A stretch of DNA of 64,000 bases from Agrococcus baldri (GTDB lineage: Bacteria; Actinomycetota; Actinomycetes; Actinomycetales; Microbacteriaceae): positions 248,001 through 312,000 of the forward strand of contig FOZN01000003.1 of NCBI GenBank assembly GCA_900114805.1, in the 5' to 3' direction. A program made the translations under genes and the position numbers. Shown piece by piece: positions 8,197 through 16,186 of the stretch. Positions within the stretch are counted from its first letter, which is position 1. Each line of letters starts with the position of its first letter. The notes beneath the pieces were generated by a model. That model was given only the letters and a program-made list of their open reading frames with translations. It had not been told where the DNA came from and did no database searches.

Positions 8197-9387
8197 TCAG
8201 CCCTCGGCCATCGGCTGCTTCGGCAGCCGCTTCACCCGCGCCCGGCGCTTCGGGCGGGCGGGGATCATCGAGCGCATCTCCTCCAGCCGGCCGAAGCACA
8301 GCAGTCGGTCCTCGGCCTGCAGCACCTTGCGACCCTTCGGGTTCGGGATCACCGCGGTGCCGCGGTGCAGCGTCAGCACTGTGATGTCGCGATCCCAGAG
8401 GCCTGACTCCTTGACGGTCTTGCCGACCAGGTCGGCGTCGCCGTGCACCTCGAGCTCGGCGACGCCGTAGCCGGTCGAGACGCTCAGCCGCTCGCGCACG
8501 TCGATCTCGGGGAAGGCCACCTGGTTGGCGATGTGGTCGATGATCGCGCCCGCCACGTCGAGCCGGGTCGCCGTCTCGATGCCCTCGAGCCCGGGCGAGG
8601 AGTTGACCTCCATCACCAGCGGCCCGTCGTCGCCCTCGAGCATGTCGACGCCCGCGACCTTGAGGCCCATGATCTGGGCAGAGCGCACGGCGACCCGCTC
8701 GTACTCGGGCTCGAGGGTGACCGCTTCGACGGTGCCGCCGCGGTGCACGTTCGAGCGGAACTCGTCGCCCTGCGCCGTGCGCCGCATCGCCGCGACGACG
8801 CGGTCGCCGACCACCAGCGCCCGGATGTCGCGCCCCTTGCTCTCGGCGACGAAGCGCTGGATCAGCACCTGCTGCCGCGTGCTCTGGAGCGTCTCGATGA
8901 TCGCCTCGGCCACCTTGATCGTCGGCGCGAGGATGACGCCGATGCCCTGCGTGCCCTCCAGCAGCTTCAGCACCACGGGCGCGCCGCCCACCCGCTCGAT
9001 CGCGGGGATCACGTCGGCGCGGTCGCGCACGAACGCCGTCGCCGGCATGCCGATGTCGTGCCGCGCGAGGATCTGCGTCGCGCGCAGCTTGTCGCGCGAG
9101 TTCGCGATGCCGTTCGCGGTGTTGGGCGTATAGACGTCCATCTGCTCGAACTGCCGCACGACGGCGGTGCCGAAGTAGGTGATGGAGTTGCCGATGCGCG
9201 GCAGGACCGCGTCGTAGTCGGTCAGCTGCCGGCCGCGGAACTGCAGGTCGGGCGCCTCGCCCGAGAGGTCGATCGCGAAGCGCAGCGTGTTCAGCACCTT
9301 CACGTCGTGGCCGCGCTCGACCGCCGCCGCGCGCAGGCGGCGCGTGCTGTAGGCGTGCGGCGCACGCGAGAGGATGGCGAGCCTCAT
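8197..9387 (-). CDS. rimK: RimK-family ATP-grasp ligase with C-terminal TrkA-C (RCK_C) domain
   Basis: This is a 396-residue ATP-grasp enzyme. Residues 1 to about 300 match RimK, the ligase that adds glutamate to the C terminus of ribosomal protein S6: N-terminal MRLAILSRAPHAYSTRRL, the ATP-grasp lysine motif VVLKLLEGTQGIGV, and the metal-binding EVNSSPGLEGIE. Residues about 310-380 form an RCK_C/TrkA-C fold (GVAELEVHGDADLVGKTV), which is not in E. coli RimK and suggests ligand control. It starts at the ATG at 9387 after AGGAACG. It is head-to-head with the protease and deacylase genes that accompany RimK in other bacteria. Confidence 0.88.
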   Translation of the reverse strand: MRLAILSRAPHAYSTRRLRAAAVERGHDVKVLNTLRFAIDLSGEAPDLQFRGRQLTDYDAVLPRIGNSITYFGTAVVRQFEQMDVYTPNTANGIANSRDKLRATQILARHDIGMPATAFVRDRADVIPAIERVGGAPVVLKLLEGTQGIGVILAPTIKVAEAIIETLQSTRQQVLIQRFVAESKGRDIRALVVGDRVVAAMRRTAQGDEFRSNVHRGGTVEAVTLEPEYERVAVRSAQIMGLKVAGVDMLEGDDGPLVMEVNSSPGLEGIETATRLDVAGAIIDHIANQVAFPEIDVRERLSVSTGYGVAELEVHGDADLVGKTVKESGLWDRDITVLTLHRGTAVIPNPKGRKVLQAEDRLLCFGRLEEMRSMIPARPKRRARVKRLPKQPMAEG

Positions 9388-9438
9388 GATCGAGCGTTCC
9401 TGCCTTCCCTGGTCGGGTTCTGCTGGTTGGATTGCCGC

Positions 9439-9927
9439 ATGGGCCGACACCATCCAAGCACCCCCGCGACCGCCGGCTGGCGCGAGTGGGTCGGGCTGCC
9501 CGAGCTCGGGGTCGCGCACATGAAGGCCAAGCTCGACACCGGCGCCCGCACGAGCGCGATGCACGCCTTCGACCTCGCGGAGTTCACGCGCGACGGCGCC
9601 GACTGGGTGCGCTTCGAGGTGCACCCGTGGCAGCGCTCCAAGGCGGATGCGGTGGTCGCCGAGCACGCCGTGCACGACCGCCGACGCGTCCGTTCATCGA
9701 CCGGGCACGAGCAGGAGCGCATCGTCATCCGCACCGCGATCACACTGCTGGGGCGCGACGTCACGACCGAGGTGACGCTCGCGAGCCGCGACGAGATGGG
9801 GTTCCGGATGCTCGTGGGGCGTGAGGCGCTCCGCCAGGGCTTCGCGGTCGACAGCGCGCACTCCTACCTGGGCGGCCGGCCGCCCCGCGAGGTGCGGCTG
9901 CGGAATCGGGGGCGCAGTGGCGCGTGA
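9439..9927 (+). CDS. RimK-associated retropepsin-like zinc protease (RimB / DUF785 type)
   Basis: The 162-residue protein has the DUF785 hallmarks: WVGLPELG, the aspartic-protease-like KLDTGARTSAMHA, and RMLVGREAL. Proteins of this family act with RimK; in Pseudomonas the equivalent RimB is reported as a protease that acts on modified S6. It begins at the ATG at 9439, 51 bp from the divergent rimK start. No strong ribosome site is visible, consistent with a short-leader mRNA. It overlaps the following deacylase gene by 11 bp, so the two are likely cotranslated. Confidence 0.85.
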   Translation: MGRHHPSTPATAGWREWVGLPELGVAHMKAKLDTGARTSAMHAFDLAEFTRDGADWVRFEVHPWQRSKADAVVAEHAVHDRRRVRSSTGHEQERIVIRTAITLLGRDVTTEVTLASRDEMGFRMLVGREALRQGFAVDSAHSYLGGRPPREVRLRNRGRSGA

Positions 9928-10879
9928 GTCGTTCGCGATCGGCGCGGTGCGGGTGCGTGCCGGTCAGGCGAAGAGCGTGGAGCTGCCGATCACCAAGCTC
10001 GTCACCGGCGGCGACGTCTCGCTGCCGGTGCGGGTGGTGCACGGCCGCGAGCCCGGGCCGACGGTCTGGCTCGACGCCGCGATCCACGGCGACGAGGTGC
10101 TCGGCGTCGAGGTCGTGCGGCAGGTGCTCGCCCTGGTCACGCCGCGCACGCTGCGCGGCACGCTGCTCGCGGTGCCGGTCGTCAATGTGCTCGGCTTCAT
10201 GACCGGCGATCGCACCCTGCCCGATCGGCGCGACCTCAACCGCTCGTTCCCGGGTGCGGCGCGCGGCTCGCTCGCGAGTCGCATCGCGCACCTGCTGATG
10301 ACCGAGGTGGTCGCCAAGTGCGACGTCGGCATCGACCTGCACACCGGCACCGACCACCGCGACAACCTGCCGCAGATCCGCGCCGACCTCGACCACTCGG
10401 AGACGCGCAGGCTCGCTGAGGCGTTCGCCGCACCCGTGATGCTGCACGCGAGGCTGCGCGACGGCTCGCTGCGGCAGGCGGCGCGCGAGGCGGGCGCCAT
10501 CGCCCTGCTCTACGAGGCCGGCGAGGCGCTGCGCTTCGGCGCCGAGCCGATCGCCGCCGGGGTCGACGGTGTGCTGCGCGTGCTCGCAGCGCTCGACATG
10601 ATCGACGACGCGCCCGAGCCCGCGGTCGCGCCCGAGGAGAGCCGCGCGAGCGGCTGGGTGCGGGCGCGCGGCACGGGCATCCTGCACCTCGACGTCGAGC
10701 TCGGCGACCGGGTGGAGGCGGGCGCCAGGCTCGGCAGGGTGGCGGATGCGTTCGGCACGTCCGGCCGCATCGTGCGTGCCGACCGCGCCGGCATCGTCAT
10801 CGGCCTCACCCGTGCCCCGATCGTGCACGCCGGCGACGCCGTCGCCCACATCGCGGTGCCGGTGGCGCTCGAGGCCTGA
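9917..10879 (+). CDS. Succinylglutamate desuccinylase/aspartoacylase-family deacylase
   Basis: This is a 320-residue zinc amidohydrolase of the M14-like AstE/AspA family. Zinc ligands are visible in AAIHGDEVLG (H, E) and IDLHTGTDHR (H), with NLNRSFPG-type DLNRSFPG in between. The C-terminal 80 residues are the beta-rich tail usual for the subfamily (LHLDVELGDRVEAG). The start is the GTG at 9917, which overlaps the 3' end of the protease gene by 11 bp. Its association with rimK and the DUF785 protease is a recurring genomic triad, and hydrolysis of a RimK-made amide bond is a reasonable inference. Confidence 0.85.
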   Translation: MARESFAIGAVRVRAGQAKSVELPITKLVTGGDVSLPVRVVHGREPGPTVWLDAAIHGDEVLGVEVVRQVLALVTPRTLRGTLLAVPVVNVLGFMTGDRTLPDRRDLNRSFPGAARGSLASRIAHLLMTEVVAKCDVGIDLHTGTDHRDNLPQIRADLDHSETRRLAEAFAAPVMLHARLRDGSLRQAAREAGAIALLYEAGEALRFGAEPIAAGVDGVLRVLAALDMIDDAPEPAVAPEESRASGWVRARGTGILHLDVELGDRVEAGARLGRVADAFGTSGRIVRADRAGIVIGLTRAPIVHAGDAVAHIAVPVALEA

Positions 10880-10893
10880 GCCAACCAGCGCGC

Positions 10894-10924
10894 TGCCGTG
10901 CACCCGCGCGCAAGTGCCGTGCAC
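10894..10924 (+). promoter_or_regulatory. Two TGCCGTGCAC direct repeats, 21 bp apart, upstream of aldehyde dehydrogenase
   Basis: TGCCGTGCAC occurs at 10894-10903 and again at 10915-10924, exactly two helical turns apart and 71-101 bp before the ATG. The same CGTGCAC core repeats with the same 21-bp period upstream of the amine oxidase gene (16206-16268). This spacing is what an AraC-family activator dimer would need. Confidence 0.5.
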
Positions 10925-10994
10925 GCAAGACATGTCGACGCCGGAGGCGTCGTGTGACGATGAGTGCGTTCCGTTCGAAGGAGAGTGAGGAACC

Positions 10995-12398
10995 ATGGAG
11001 ACCTACGAGTCCCTGCTGGCAGCGGTCAGCGTCCCTGAAGGCCAGCCGGTCATCGACCCGGCCACGGGCGAGGCGTTCGCACACGCGCCGGTCTCGACCA
11101 CGGCAGACCTGGAGCGGGCGATCGCGGCGGCGCAGGCCGCCCAGCCCGCATGGGCGGCGCTGAGCGACGACGAGCGCCGCGCCGCGCTCACCGCGGCGGC
11201 CGACGAGATCGAGGCGAACGCCGAGGCGCTCGCGCTCATCATCGCGCGCGAGCAGGGCAAGCCGCTCAGCGGACCCGGCGCACGATTCGAGGTCGGCGCT
11301 GTCGTCGGGTGGCTGCGGGCGACCGTCGCGACGCAACTCGAGCCCGAGGTCGTCGTCGACGACGAGCAGGCGAAGGCGACGATCTACTATCGCCCCATCG
11401 GGCTGGTCGGCGCGATCGGGCCGTGGAACTGGCCCGCGATGATCGCCACCTGGCAGTTCGCACCCGCCCTGCGGATGGGCAACGCCGTGGTGATGAAGCC
11501 CAGCGAGTTCACGCCGCTGAGCGTGCTGGCCACGGCGCTGCTGGTGAACCGGCACCTTCCCGAGGGCCTGTTCACCGTGCTCGCCGGCGACCGCGAGCTC
11601 GGCGAAGCCATCTCCTCCAACCCCGCCTTCGGCAAGGTCACGTTCACGGGCTCCGCCCGCACCGGCGCGGCGATCATGCGCGCCTCCGCCGACAACCTCA
11701 CGCGGCTCACGCTCGAGCTGGGCGGCAACGACCCCGGCATCGTGCTGCCGGATGTCGACCCCAAGGCGATCGCCGAGGGCCTCTTCTGGGGTGCGTTCAT
11801 CAACACCGGCCAGACCTGCGCGGCGCTCAAGCGCCTGTACGTGCACGAGGACGTCTATGACGACGTCGTGCGCGAGCTGGCGGCCGTGGCGGGCGCCATG
11901 CCGATGGGACCTGGCAGCGACGAGCAGAACGTGCTCGGGCCGCTCACCACTGAGCAGCAGTTCGGCATCGTCGACCGCCTCGTCGAGGACGCCAAGGCTC
12001 GCGGCGGCCGCGTGCTGGTCGGCGGCGAGCCCGATCGCGACGCGCCGGGCTGGTTCTACCCGGCGACGCTCGTCGATGGTCTCGACGACGACGCCGATCT
12101 CGTGAAGGAGGAGCAGTTCGGCCCCGCGCTGCCGATCCTGAAGTACTCCGACGTCGACGACGCCATCGAGCGCGCCAACCGCGGCGAGGCAGGCCTCGGC
12201 GCCAGCGTCTGGTCGGCGGACCCGGCACGTGCCCGCGAGGTCGCCTCGCGCATCCAGTCCGGCTCCGTGTGGATCAACTCGCACGGCACGATCCACCCGA
12301 TGGCGCCCTTCGGTGGCGTGAAGGGCTCCGGCTACGGCCTGGAGTTCGGCGTCGAGGGCCTCAAGGCGATGGGTGTGCCGCAGGTCATCCACGGCTGA
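10995..12398 (+). CDS. NAD(P)-dependent aldehyde dehydrogenase
   Basis: This 467-residue ALDH has the N-anchor GPWNWPAMI, the cofactor loop FTGSARTGAAIM, the general base in LELGGNDP, and the catalytic cysteine in NTGQTCAALKRLYV. It probably oxidises the aldehyde released by the copper amine oxidase encoded 2 kb downstream, as PadA/FeaB does for phenylacetaldehyde in enterobacteria; the aldehyde itself cannot be named. The start at 10995 has GAAGGAGAG upstream. A strong hairpin follows the stop. Confidence 0.9.
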   Translation: METYESLLAAVSVPEGQPVIDPATGEAFAHAPVSTTADLERAIAAAQAAQPAWAALSDDERRAALTAAADEIEANAEALALIIAREQGKPLSGPGARFEVGAVVGWLRATVATQLEPEVVVDDEQAKATIYYRPIGLVGAIGPWNWPAMIATWQFAPALRMGNAVVMKPSEFTPLSVLATALLVNRHLPEGLFTVLAGDRELGEAISSNPAFGKVTFTGSARTGAAIMRASADNLTRLTLELGGNDPGIVLPDVDPKAIAEGLFWGAFINTGQTCAALKRLYVHEDVYDDVVRELAAVAGAMPMGPGSDEQNVLGPLTTEQQFGIVDRLVEDAKARGGRVLVGGEPDRDAPGWFYPATLVDGLDDDADLVKEEQFGPALPILKYSDVDDAIERANRGEAGLGASVWSADPARAREVASRIQSGSVWINSHGTIHPMAPFGGVKGSGYGLEFGVEGLKAMGVPQVIHG

Positions 12399-12410
12399 GG
12401 CAGCGCACCG

Positions 12411-12440
12411 GGCGGGCGGCTCCGGAGGGAGCCGCCCGCC
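12411..12440 (+). terminator. Hairpin terminator after aldehyde dehydrogenase
   Basis: A perfect 13-bp GC-rich stem (12411-12423 with 12428-12440) with a GGAG loop begins 12 nt after the stop codon. It sits between two convergent transcription units and could act in both directions. Confidence 0.75.
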
Positions 12441-12504
12441 TCCGTGCGTGAGCGTGTGCGTGCGCGACGGACGCGGTGCGCACCGCCACGCGGTGCCGAT
12501 CGGC

Positions 12505-13281
12505 TCAGCCGAATGCGAGCGTCGGCACGTCCACGACGTGGGCGCCGCCGTCGATGACGATCGTCGCGCCGGTGAGGTAGGAGCTCGCAGGCCCGGCGAG
12601 GAAGCAGGCGAGCTCGGCGACCTCCTCGGGCTGCGCTGCCCGGCCCAGCGGCACGTCGCGCGTGACGAGCGCGTACGCCTCGTCGAGCGTCGCGGCGCGA
12701 CCCTGCTCGATCAGCACGCCCATCTCCTCGTCGGCCATGGGGGTGCGCACCCAGCCGGGGCACACCGCGTTCGCCCGCACGCCGTCGCGGCCCCCGTCGC
12801 GGGCGATCTGCCGCATGAGCCCCAGGAGCGCGTGCTTGCCCACGGTGTAGCCGGTCGTCTCCGGGGCAGCGCGGATCCCCGCGAGCGACGAGACGATGAC
12901 GATCGAGCCGCCGCCGTCCGCCAGCGCCGGCAGCGCCGCGCGGCAGGCGACGAACGCGGTCGTCAGGTTCGCCTGCAGCGAGGACGACCACTCCTCGTCG
13001 GTGGTCTCGGCCACCGACGAGTACCCGTGCCCGCCGGCGCTCGTGATGAGCGCGCCGAGCGGACCGGACTCGAGCGCGGTCTGCACCACCGCATCCATCG
13101 CCTGCCGATCGGACGCGTCGGCCGCCACGGCGCGGATGCGCTCGGGTGCCAGCGCGGCCGTGTCCTCGAGCGGCGCCGCGCGGCGGCCGGTGACGACCAC
13201 GTGCCAACCCTCGCGGGCGAGCTGCAGCGCGACGGCCCTGCCGATGCCGGTGCCGCCGCCCGTGACGATCGCGCCGGTCAT
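12505..13281 (-). CDS. Short-chain dehydrogenase/reductase (SDR)
   Basis: The 258-residue classical SDR has the cofactor motif TGGGTGIG at the N terminus, a Ser (IVIVSSLAG), Y-x-x-x-K (YTVGKHA) and the C-terminal FLAGPASSYLTGATIVIDGG. The arginine at TGRRAAP after the second strand suggests NADP preference. Its ATG at 13281 overlaps the moaF stop (ATGA), so it is the third gene of the amine oxidase operon. It may reduce or oxidise a carbonyl or alcohol in the same amine pathway. Confidence 0.88.
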   Translation of the reverse strand: MTGAIVTGGGTGIGRAVALQLAREGWHVVVTGRRAAPLEDTAALAPERIRAVAADASDRQAMDAVVQTALESGPLGALITSAGGHGYSSVAETTDEEWSSSLQANLTTAFVACRAALPALADGGGSIVIVSSLAGIRAAPETTGYTVGKHALLGLMRQIARDGGRDGVRANAVCPGWVRTPMADEEMGVLIEQGRAATLDEAYALVTRDVPLGRAAQPEEVAELACFLAGPASSYLTGATIVIDGGAHVVDVPTLAFG

Positions 13282-14045
13282 CTCTGGGGCTCCTCCACGA
13301 GGTAGGGAGTGGCGTTCACGACCTCGAAGCGGCTGCCGACCGGGAAGACGGTCGGGCTGCCGGGCTCGAACGCGTCGTCGCCGAACAGCGCCCCGTCGGA
13401 GCGCAACTGCTGCAGGTCGATGAGCACGGCCCCGAGCGTGGGCACGATCTTCTCCCGCCAGACGAACAGCACGAGGCCCTCGGCGACGCGGATGGCGTCG
13501 CACGCGTCCGTGTCGGCCAGGCCCGCCTCCACGCCCGAGAGGCAGTGCCAGGTGTACCGGTGCTCGGAGAGGTAGATGTGCTCGTACGACTCGGTGGGGG
13601 AGTAGGTGTAGCGGTTGCGCAGCCCGACCAGCTCGCGGGTGGGCGCGTGTCGGCTGCCGCCCGCGTCGACCAGGCCGTGCCGGAAGGCGGCCGTCACGCC
13701 GGTCGGATCGTCGCCGCGCTGCACGCGCGTCCAGGCGCTCTCGCGCGCGGTCGGGGCATCCGGCAGCCGTGCGGAGACGCGCGTGAACCCGCCGTCGGCG
13801 AGCACCAGCAGCTCCAGGCCCCGGTCGCCCGAGAGCTGCCTGGCCATCAAGACGCCCGGCCGGATCGCCGTGACGTGCGCGTCGCCCCGCTCGCCGCCGA
13901 GGTCGGCCGTGCCGTCCTCGCCGAACGCGATGCGCTCGCCCTCGAGGTCGAGCTCGCGGCCCGCGAGGGCATCCACGGCCGGCAGCACGTCGCCGTGCGC
14001 CTCCATGCCGCGCCCGAGATCGCCGACCGAGATGAACTCGCTCAT
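13278..14045 (-). CDS. moaF: MoaF-family protein (monoamine regulon)
   Basis: The 255-residue protein looks like MoaF, with a beta-barrel N half and a C half containing YTYSPTESYEHIYLSEHRYTW and EGLVLFVWREKIVPT. MoaF was named from the monoamine oxidase regulon of Klebsiella; the label molybdenum cofactor protein sometimes attached to it is misleading here. It is cotranslated between the amine oxidase (ATGA overlap at 14042-14045) and the SDR (ATGA overlap at 13278-13281). The family fold suggests small-ligand binding. Its biochemical role is not established. Confidence 0.8.
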   Translation of the reverse strand: MSEFISVGDLGRGMEAHGDVLPAVDALAGRELDLEGERIAFGEDGTADLGGERGDAHVTAIRPGVLMARQLSGDRGLELLVLADGGFTRVSARLPDAPTARESAWTRVQRGDDPTGVTAAFRHGLVDAGGSRHAPTRELVGLRNRYTYSPTESYEHIYLSEHRYTWHCLSGVEAGLADTDACDAIRVAEGLVLFVWREKIVPTLGAVLIDLQQLRSDGALFGDDAFEPGSPTVFPVGSRFEVVNATPYLVEEPQR

Positions 14046-16126
14046 CGGATCGCCACGTGGTCGTCGCCGTCGTCGCCGTGATGGCCGTGGTGGCCGTCGT
14101 GGTCCTCTCCGCGCTGGTGGCCGCCGTGGCCGTGCTCGTGACCGCCGTCGGGGCCGCACGTGCACGCGCCGCCGGCGCAGCCGCATCCGCCCCCTGCCTC
14201 CGGCACGTCGAGCGCCGGATTGCGGTCGAGGAAGCCGTAGGGCTTCACCCAGAAGCCCGAGTAGTCGACCGGCATGATGGGCCAGTCCTCGGGGCGCGGG
14301 ATGTGCGTGAGGCCGAACGAGTGCCACACCACGAGATCGCCGCCGTCGACTTCGCCGCCCGCCTCCACCGACGCGGGCAGGCCGGCGCCCCCGGAGTGCT
14401 GGTTGGGGTAGCGGCCGGCGGGATAGAGGTCGTCATCGCGGTGCGCCGTCACCCAGAGGTGCTCGGTGGCGAAGGTGGCGCGCGCGTGCACCGTCGAGGC
14501 CGGATCTGCCATGAGCGTCGCCCTGGCCTCGGGGATGAGCTGGAACTCCGTCGGCCTGCCGACCGCGTTGGTGCGGCTCGACGAACCGATGTGCCAGGTG
14601 CGGCCGAAGGCCCCGTCGCCCTGCATGCCGGATGCGGCCGTGATGCGATCGCGCCGGTAGCTGAAGGCGTTGCCCCACGGGTTCTCCTCGCCCATCGGCA
14701 CGCGCACCAGGTCGACCTGGTCGACGTAGTTGTCGGTGCCGTCGACGTCGAAGTCGAGCCGCGCGCAGAAGATGTGCTGGTGGATGGGCGCGAACAGGCC
14801 CGGTGCCATCTCGGTCGCGCTCGGCAGGATGCTGCCGGGAGCGTCGGCGCCCGCGAAGACGATGCCGGTCGCCTTCGCCTCGAACTGGATCGAGCCGTCG
14901 AGGTAGAGGTACCAGAAGAACCCGTAGTCGTAGTTGCCGACCGTCGCCCAGTAGGAGACGACGAGCCGGCGCGAGCGGCGGCCGTGGGTCGTCTCGCCGT
15001 CGAGCTCGCGGTGCTTCCAGAGCACCCCGTAGTCCTCCTCGTGCATGCAGATCGCGCGCGGGATGGTGATCGACTCGCCGGTGTCTGCAGCGACGTGCGC
15101 GTCGAAGTAGTGGATCGCGCCGACGCAGTCGCAGCCGAGCTGCAGCGAGTTGGCGTTCTTGCCCAGGTTGTACTCTCCGGCGTCGAAGTAGCTGATCCAG
15201 CGGCGGGTCTCGCTCGTGTCGCCGTAGGGCACCACCATCTCGGGCACGCTCGCCCGGTGCAGCACCGGCCGCAGCTCGTCGCCGTCCTGCCAGCCGAGCT
15301 GATGCAGCACGAGCCCCTCGCGCATCGAGAAGCCGACGCGGAACCGCCACTGCTCCCAGGTCACCTCGCTGCCGTCGACCGAGAAGCTCGGTCCCTCCGG
15401 CTGGGTGATCGAGAGCGGCTTGAGCGAGGTGCGGCGCTCGCCGACGGCCTCGTCGTCGTAGTTGAAGCCCTCGAGCACGGGCACCGGCACCTGCCGCTCG
15501 TCGACGAGCTTCACGACGCGCTGCTCGGTGACGTCCACCATCAGCACCAGCCCCTCGACGGGGAACGACCAGGGGTTGTCGTGCTCGCCGGGCGGCATGA
15601 ACGTCAGCGAGCGCATCATGCGCTTGCCGACTTCGTCGGTCTCGCCGAACTGCCCGGGTGCGAGCGGCACCACGAGCGCGTGCTCCCACTCGGTGAGTCC
15701 GCGCGCCTCCATGGCCCTGCGCCAGCCGGCATCCGCCTTCACCACGCGGTCGACCAGCTCGTACTCCTCGAACAGGTACGGCGGCTGCCCGTAGGGAGCC
15801 TCGGCGGTGGGCAGCGTCTGGATCGATTCGACCCTGTCGTCGTCGAGCGAGACGACCGCTTCGCGCACCCGGCCCGAGCCGGTGTCGAGCAGGGTCGTCA
15901 GCACGCGGCGGCCGAGCGGCTGGCCGGGTCGCCATGCCGCGAGCTGCGCCTTGGGCGCCTCGAGCAGCAGCTGCAACGGGAACCGGGTGTCGTCGAGCAG
16001 CTCGCCGGCGGCGTCGAGCGCTCGGCGCACCCTGTCGATCTCGGCAGGCGCGAGTGCGTCGAGCGGATGCGTCGCCTCGGCCAGGTGGGAGTCGCGCGCG
16101 CCATGGGTGTGCGTCGTGTCGGGCAT
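14042..16126 (-). CDS. Primary-amine oxidase (copper / topaquinone)
   Basis: This 694-residue copper amine oxidase deaminates primary amines to aldehydes with release of NH3 and H2O2. The TPQ precursor is Y399 in GNYDYG, the catalytic base is D315 in SYFDAGEYN, and the copper ligands are H449-x-H451 and H608 (THIPRPEDWP). The D315-Y399 spacing of 84 agrees with the Arthrobacter enzyme. No signal peptide is seen, so it is cytosolic. The last 50 residues are an unusual Cys/His/Asp-rich tail (GGGCGCAGGACTCG, then HEHGHGGH, GHHGHHG) that looks metal-binding. AGGAGG precedes the ATG at 16126. It is followed by moaF and the SDR gene. Confidence 0.93.
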   Translation of the reverse strand: MPDTTHTHGARDSHLAEATHPLDALAPAEIDRVRRALDAAGELLDDTRFPLQLLLEAPKAQLAAWRPGQPLGRRVLTTLLDTGSGRVREAVVSLDDDRVESIQTLPTAEAPYGQPPYLFEEYELVDRVVKADAGWRRAMEARGLTEWEHALVVPLAPGQFGETDEVGKRMMRSLTFMPPGEHDNPWSFPVEGLVLMVDVTEQRVVKLVDERQVPVPVLEGFNYDDEAVGERRTSLKPLSITQPEGPSFSVDGSEVTWEQWRFRVGFSMREGLVLHQLGWQDGDELRPVLHRASVPEMVVPYGDTSETRRWISYFDAGEYNLGKNANSLQLGCDCVGAIHYFDAHVAADTGESITIPRAICMHEEDYGVLWKHRELDGETTHGRRSRRLVVSYWATVGNYDYGFFWYLYLDGSIQFEAKATGIVFAGADAPGSILPSATEMAPGLFAPIHQHIFCARLDFDVDGTDNYVDQVDLVRVPMGEENPWGNAFSYRRDRITAASGMQGDGAFGRTWHIGSSSRTNAVGRPTEFQLIPEARATLMADPASTVHARATFATEHLWVTAHRDDDLYPAGRYPNQHSGGAGLPASVEAGGEVDGGDLVVWHSFGLTHIPRPEDWPIMPVDYSGFWVKPYGFLDRNPALDVPEAGGGCGCAGGACTCGPDGGHEHGHGGHQRGEDHDGHHGHHGDDGDDHVAIR

Positions 16127-16186
16127 GGGACCTCCTCGTCCAGCGTGCCTCCACGGTAGGCGGCAACCGGAGCGCTGGCTTGCCCG

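Noticed and set aside
8184-8197. Terminator between the P450 and rimK genes
   Set aside because: Only 12 bp separate the convergent stops and no convincing stem is seen.
13278-14045. Molybdenum-cofactor biosynthesis role for the MoaF-like gene
   Set aside because: The name comes from the monoamine regulon. There are no moa/mog genes nearby and the operon partner is a copper enzyme.
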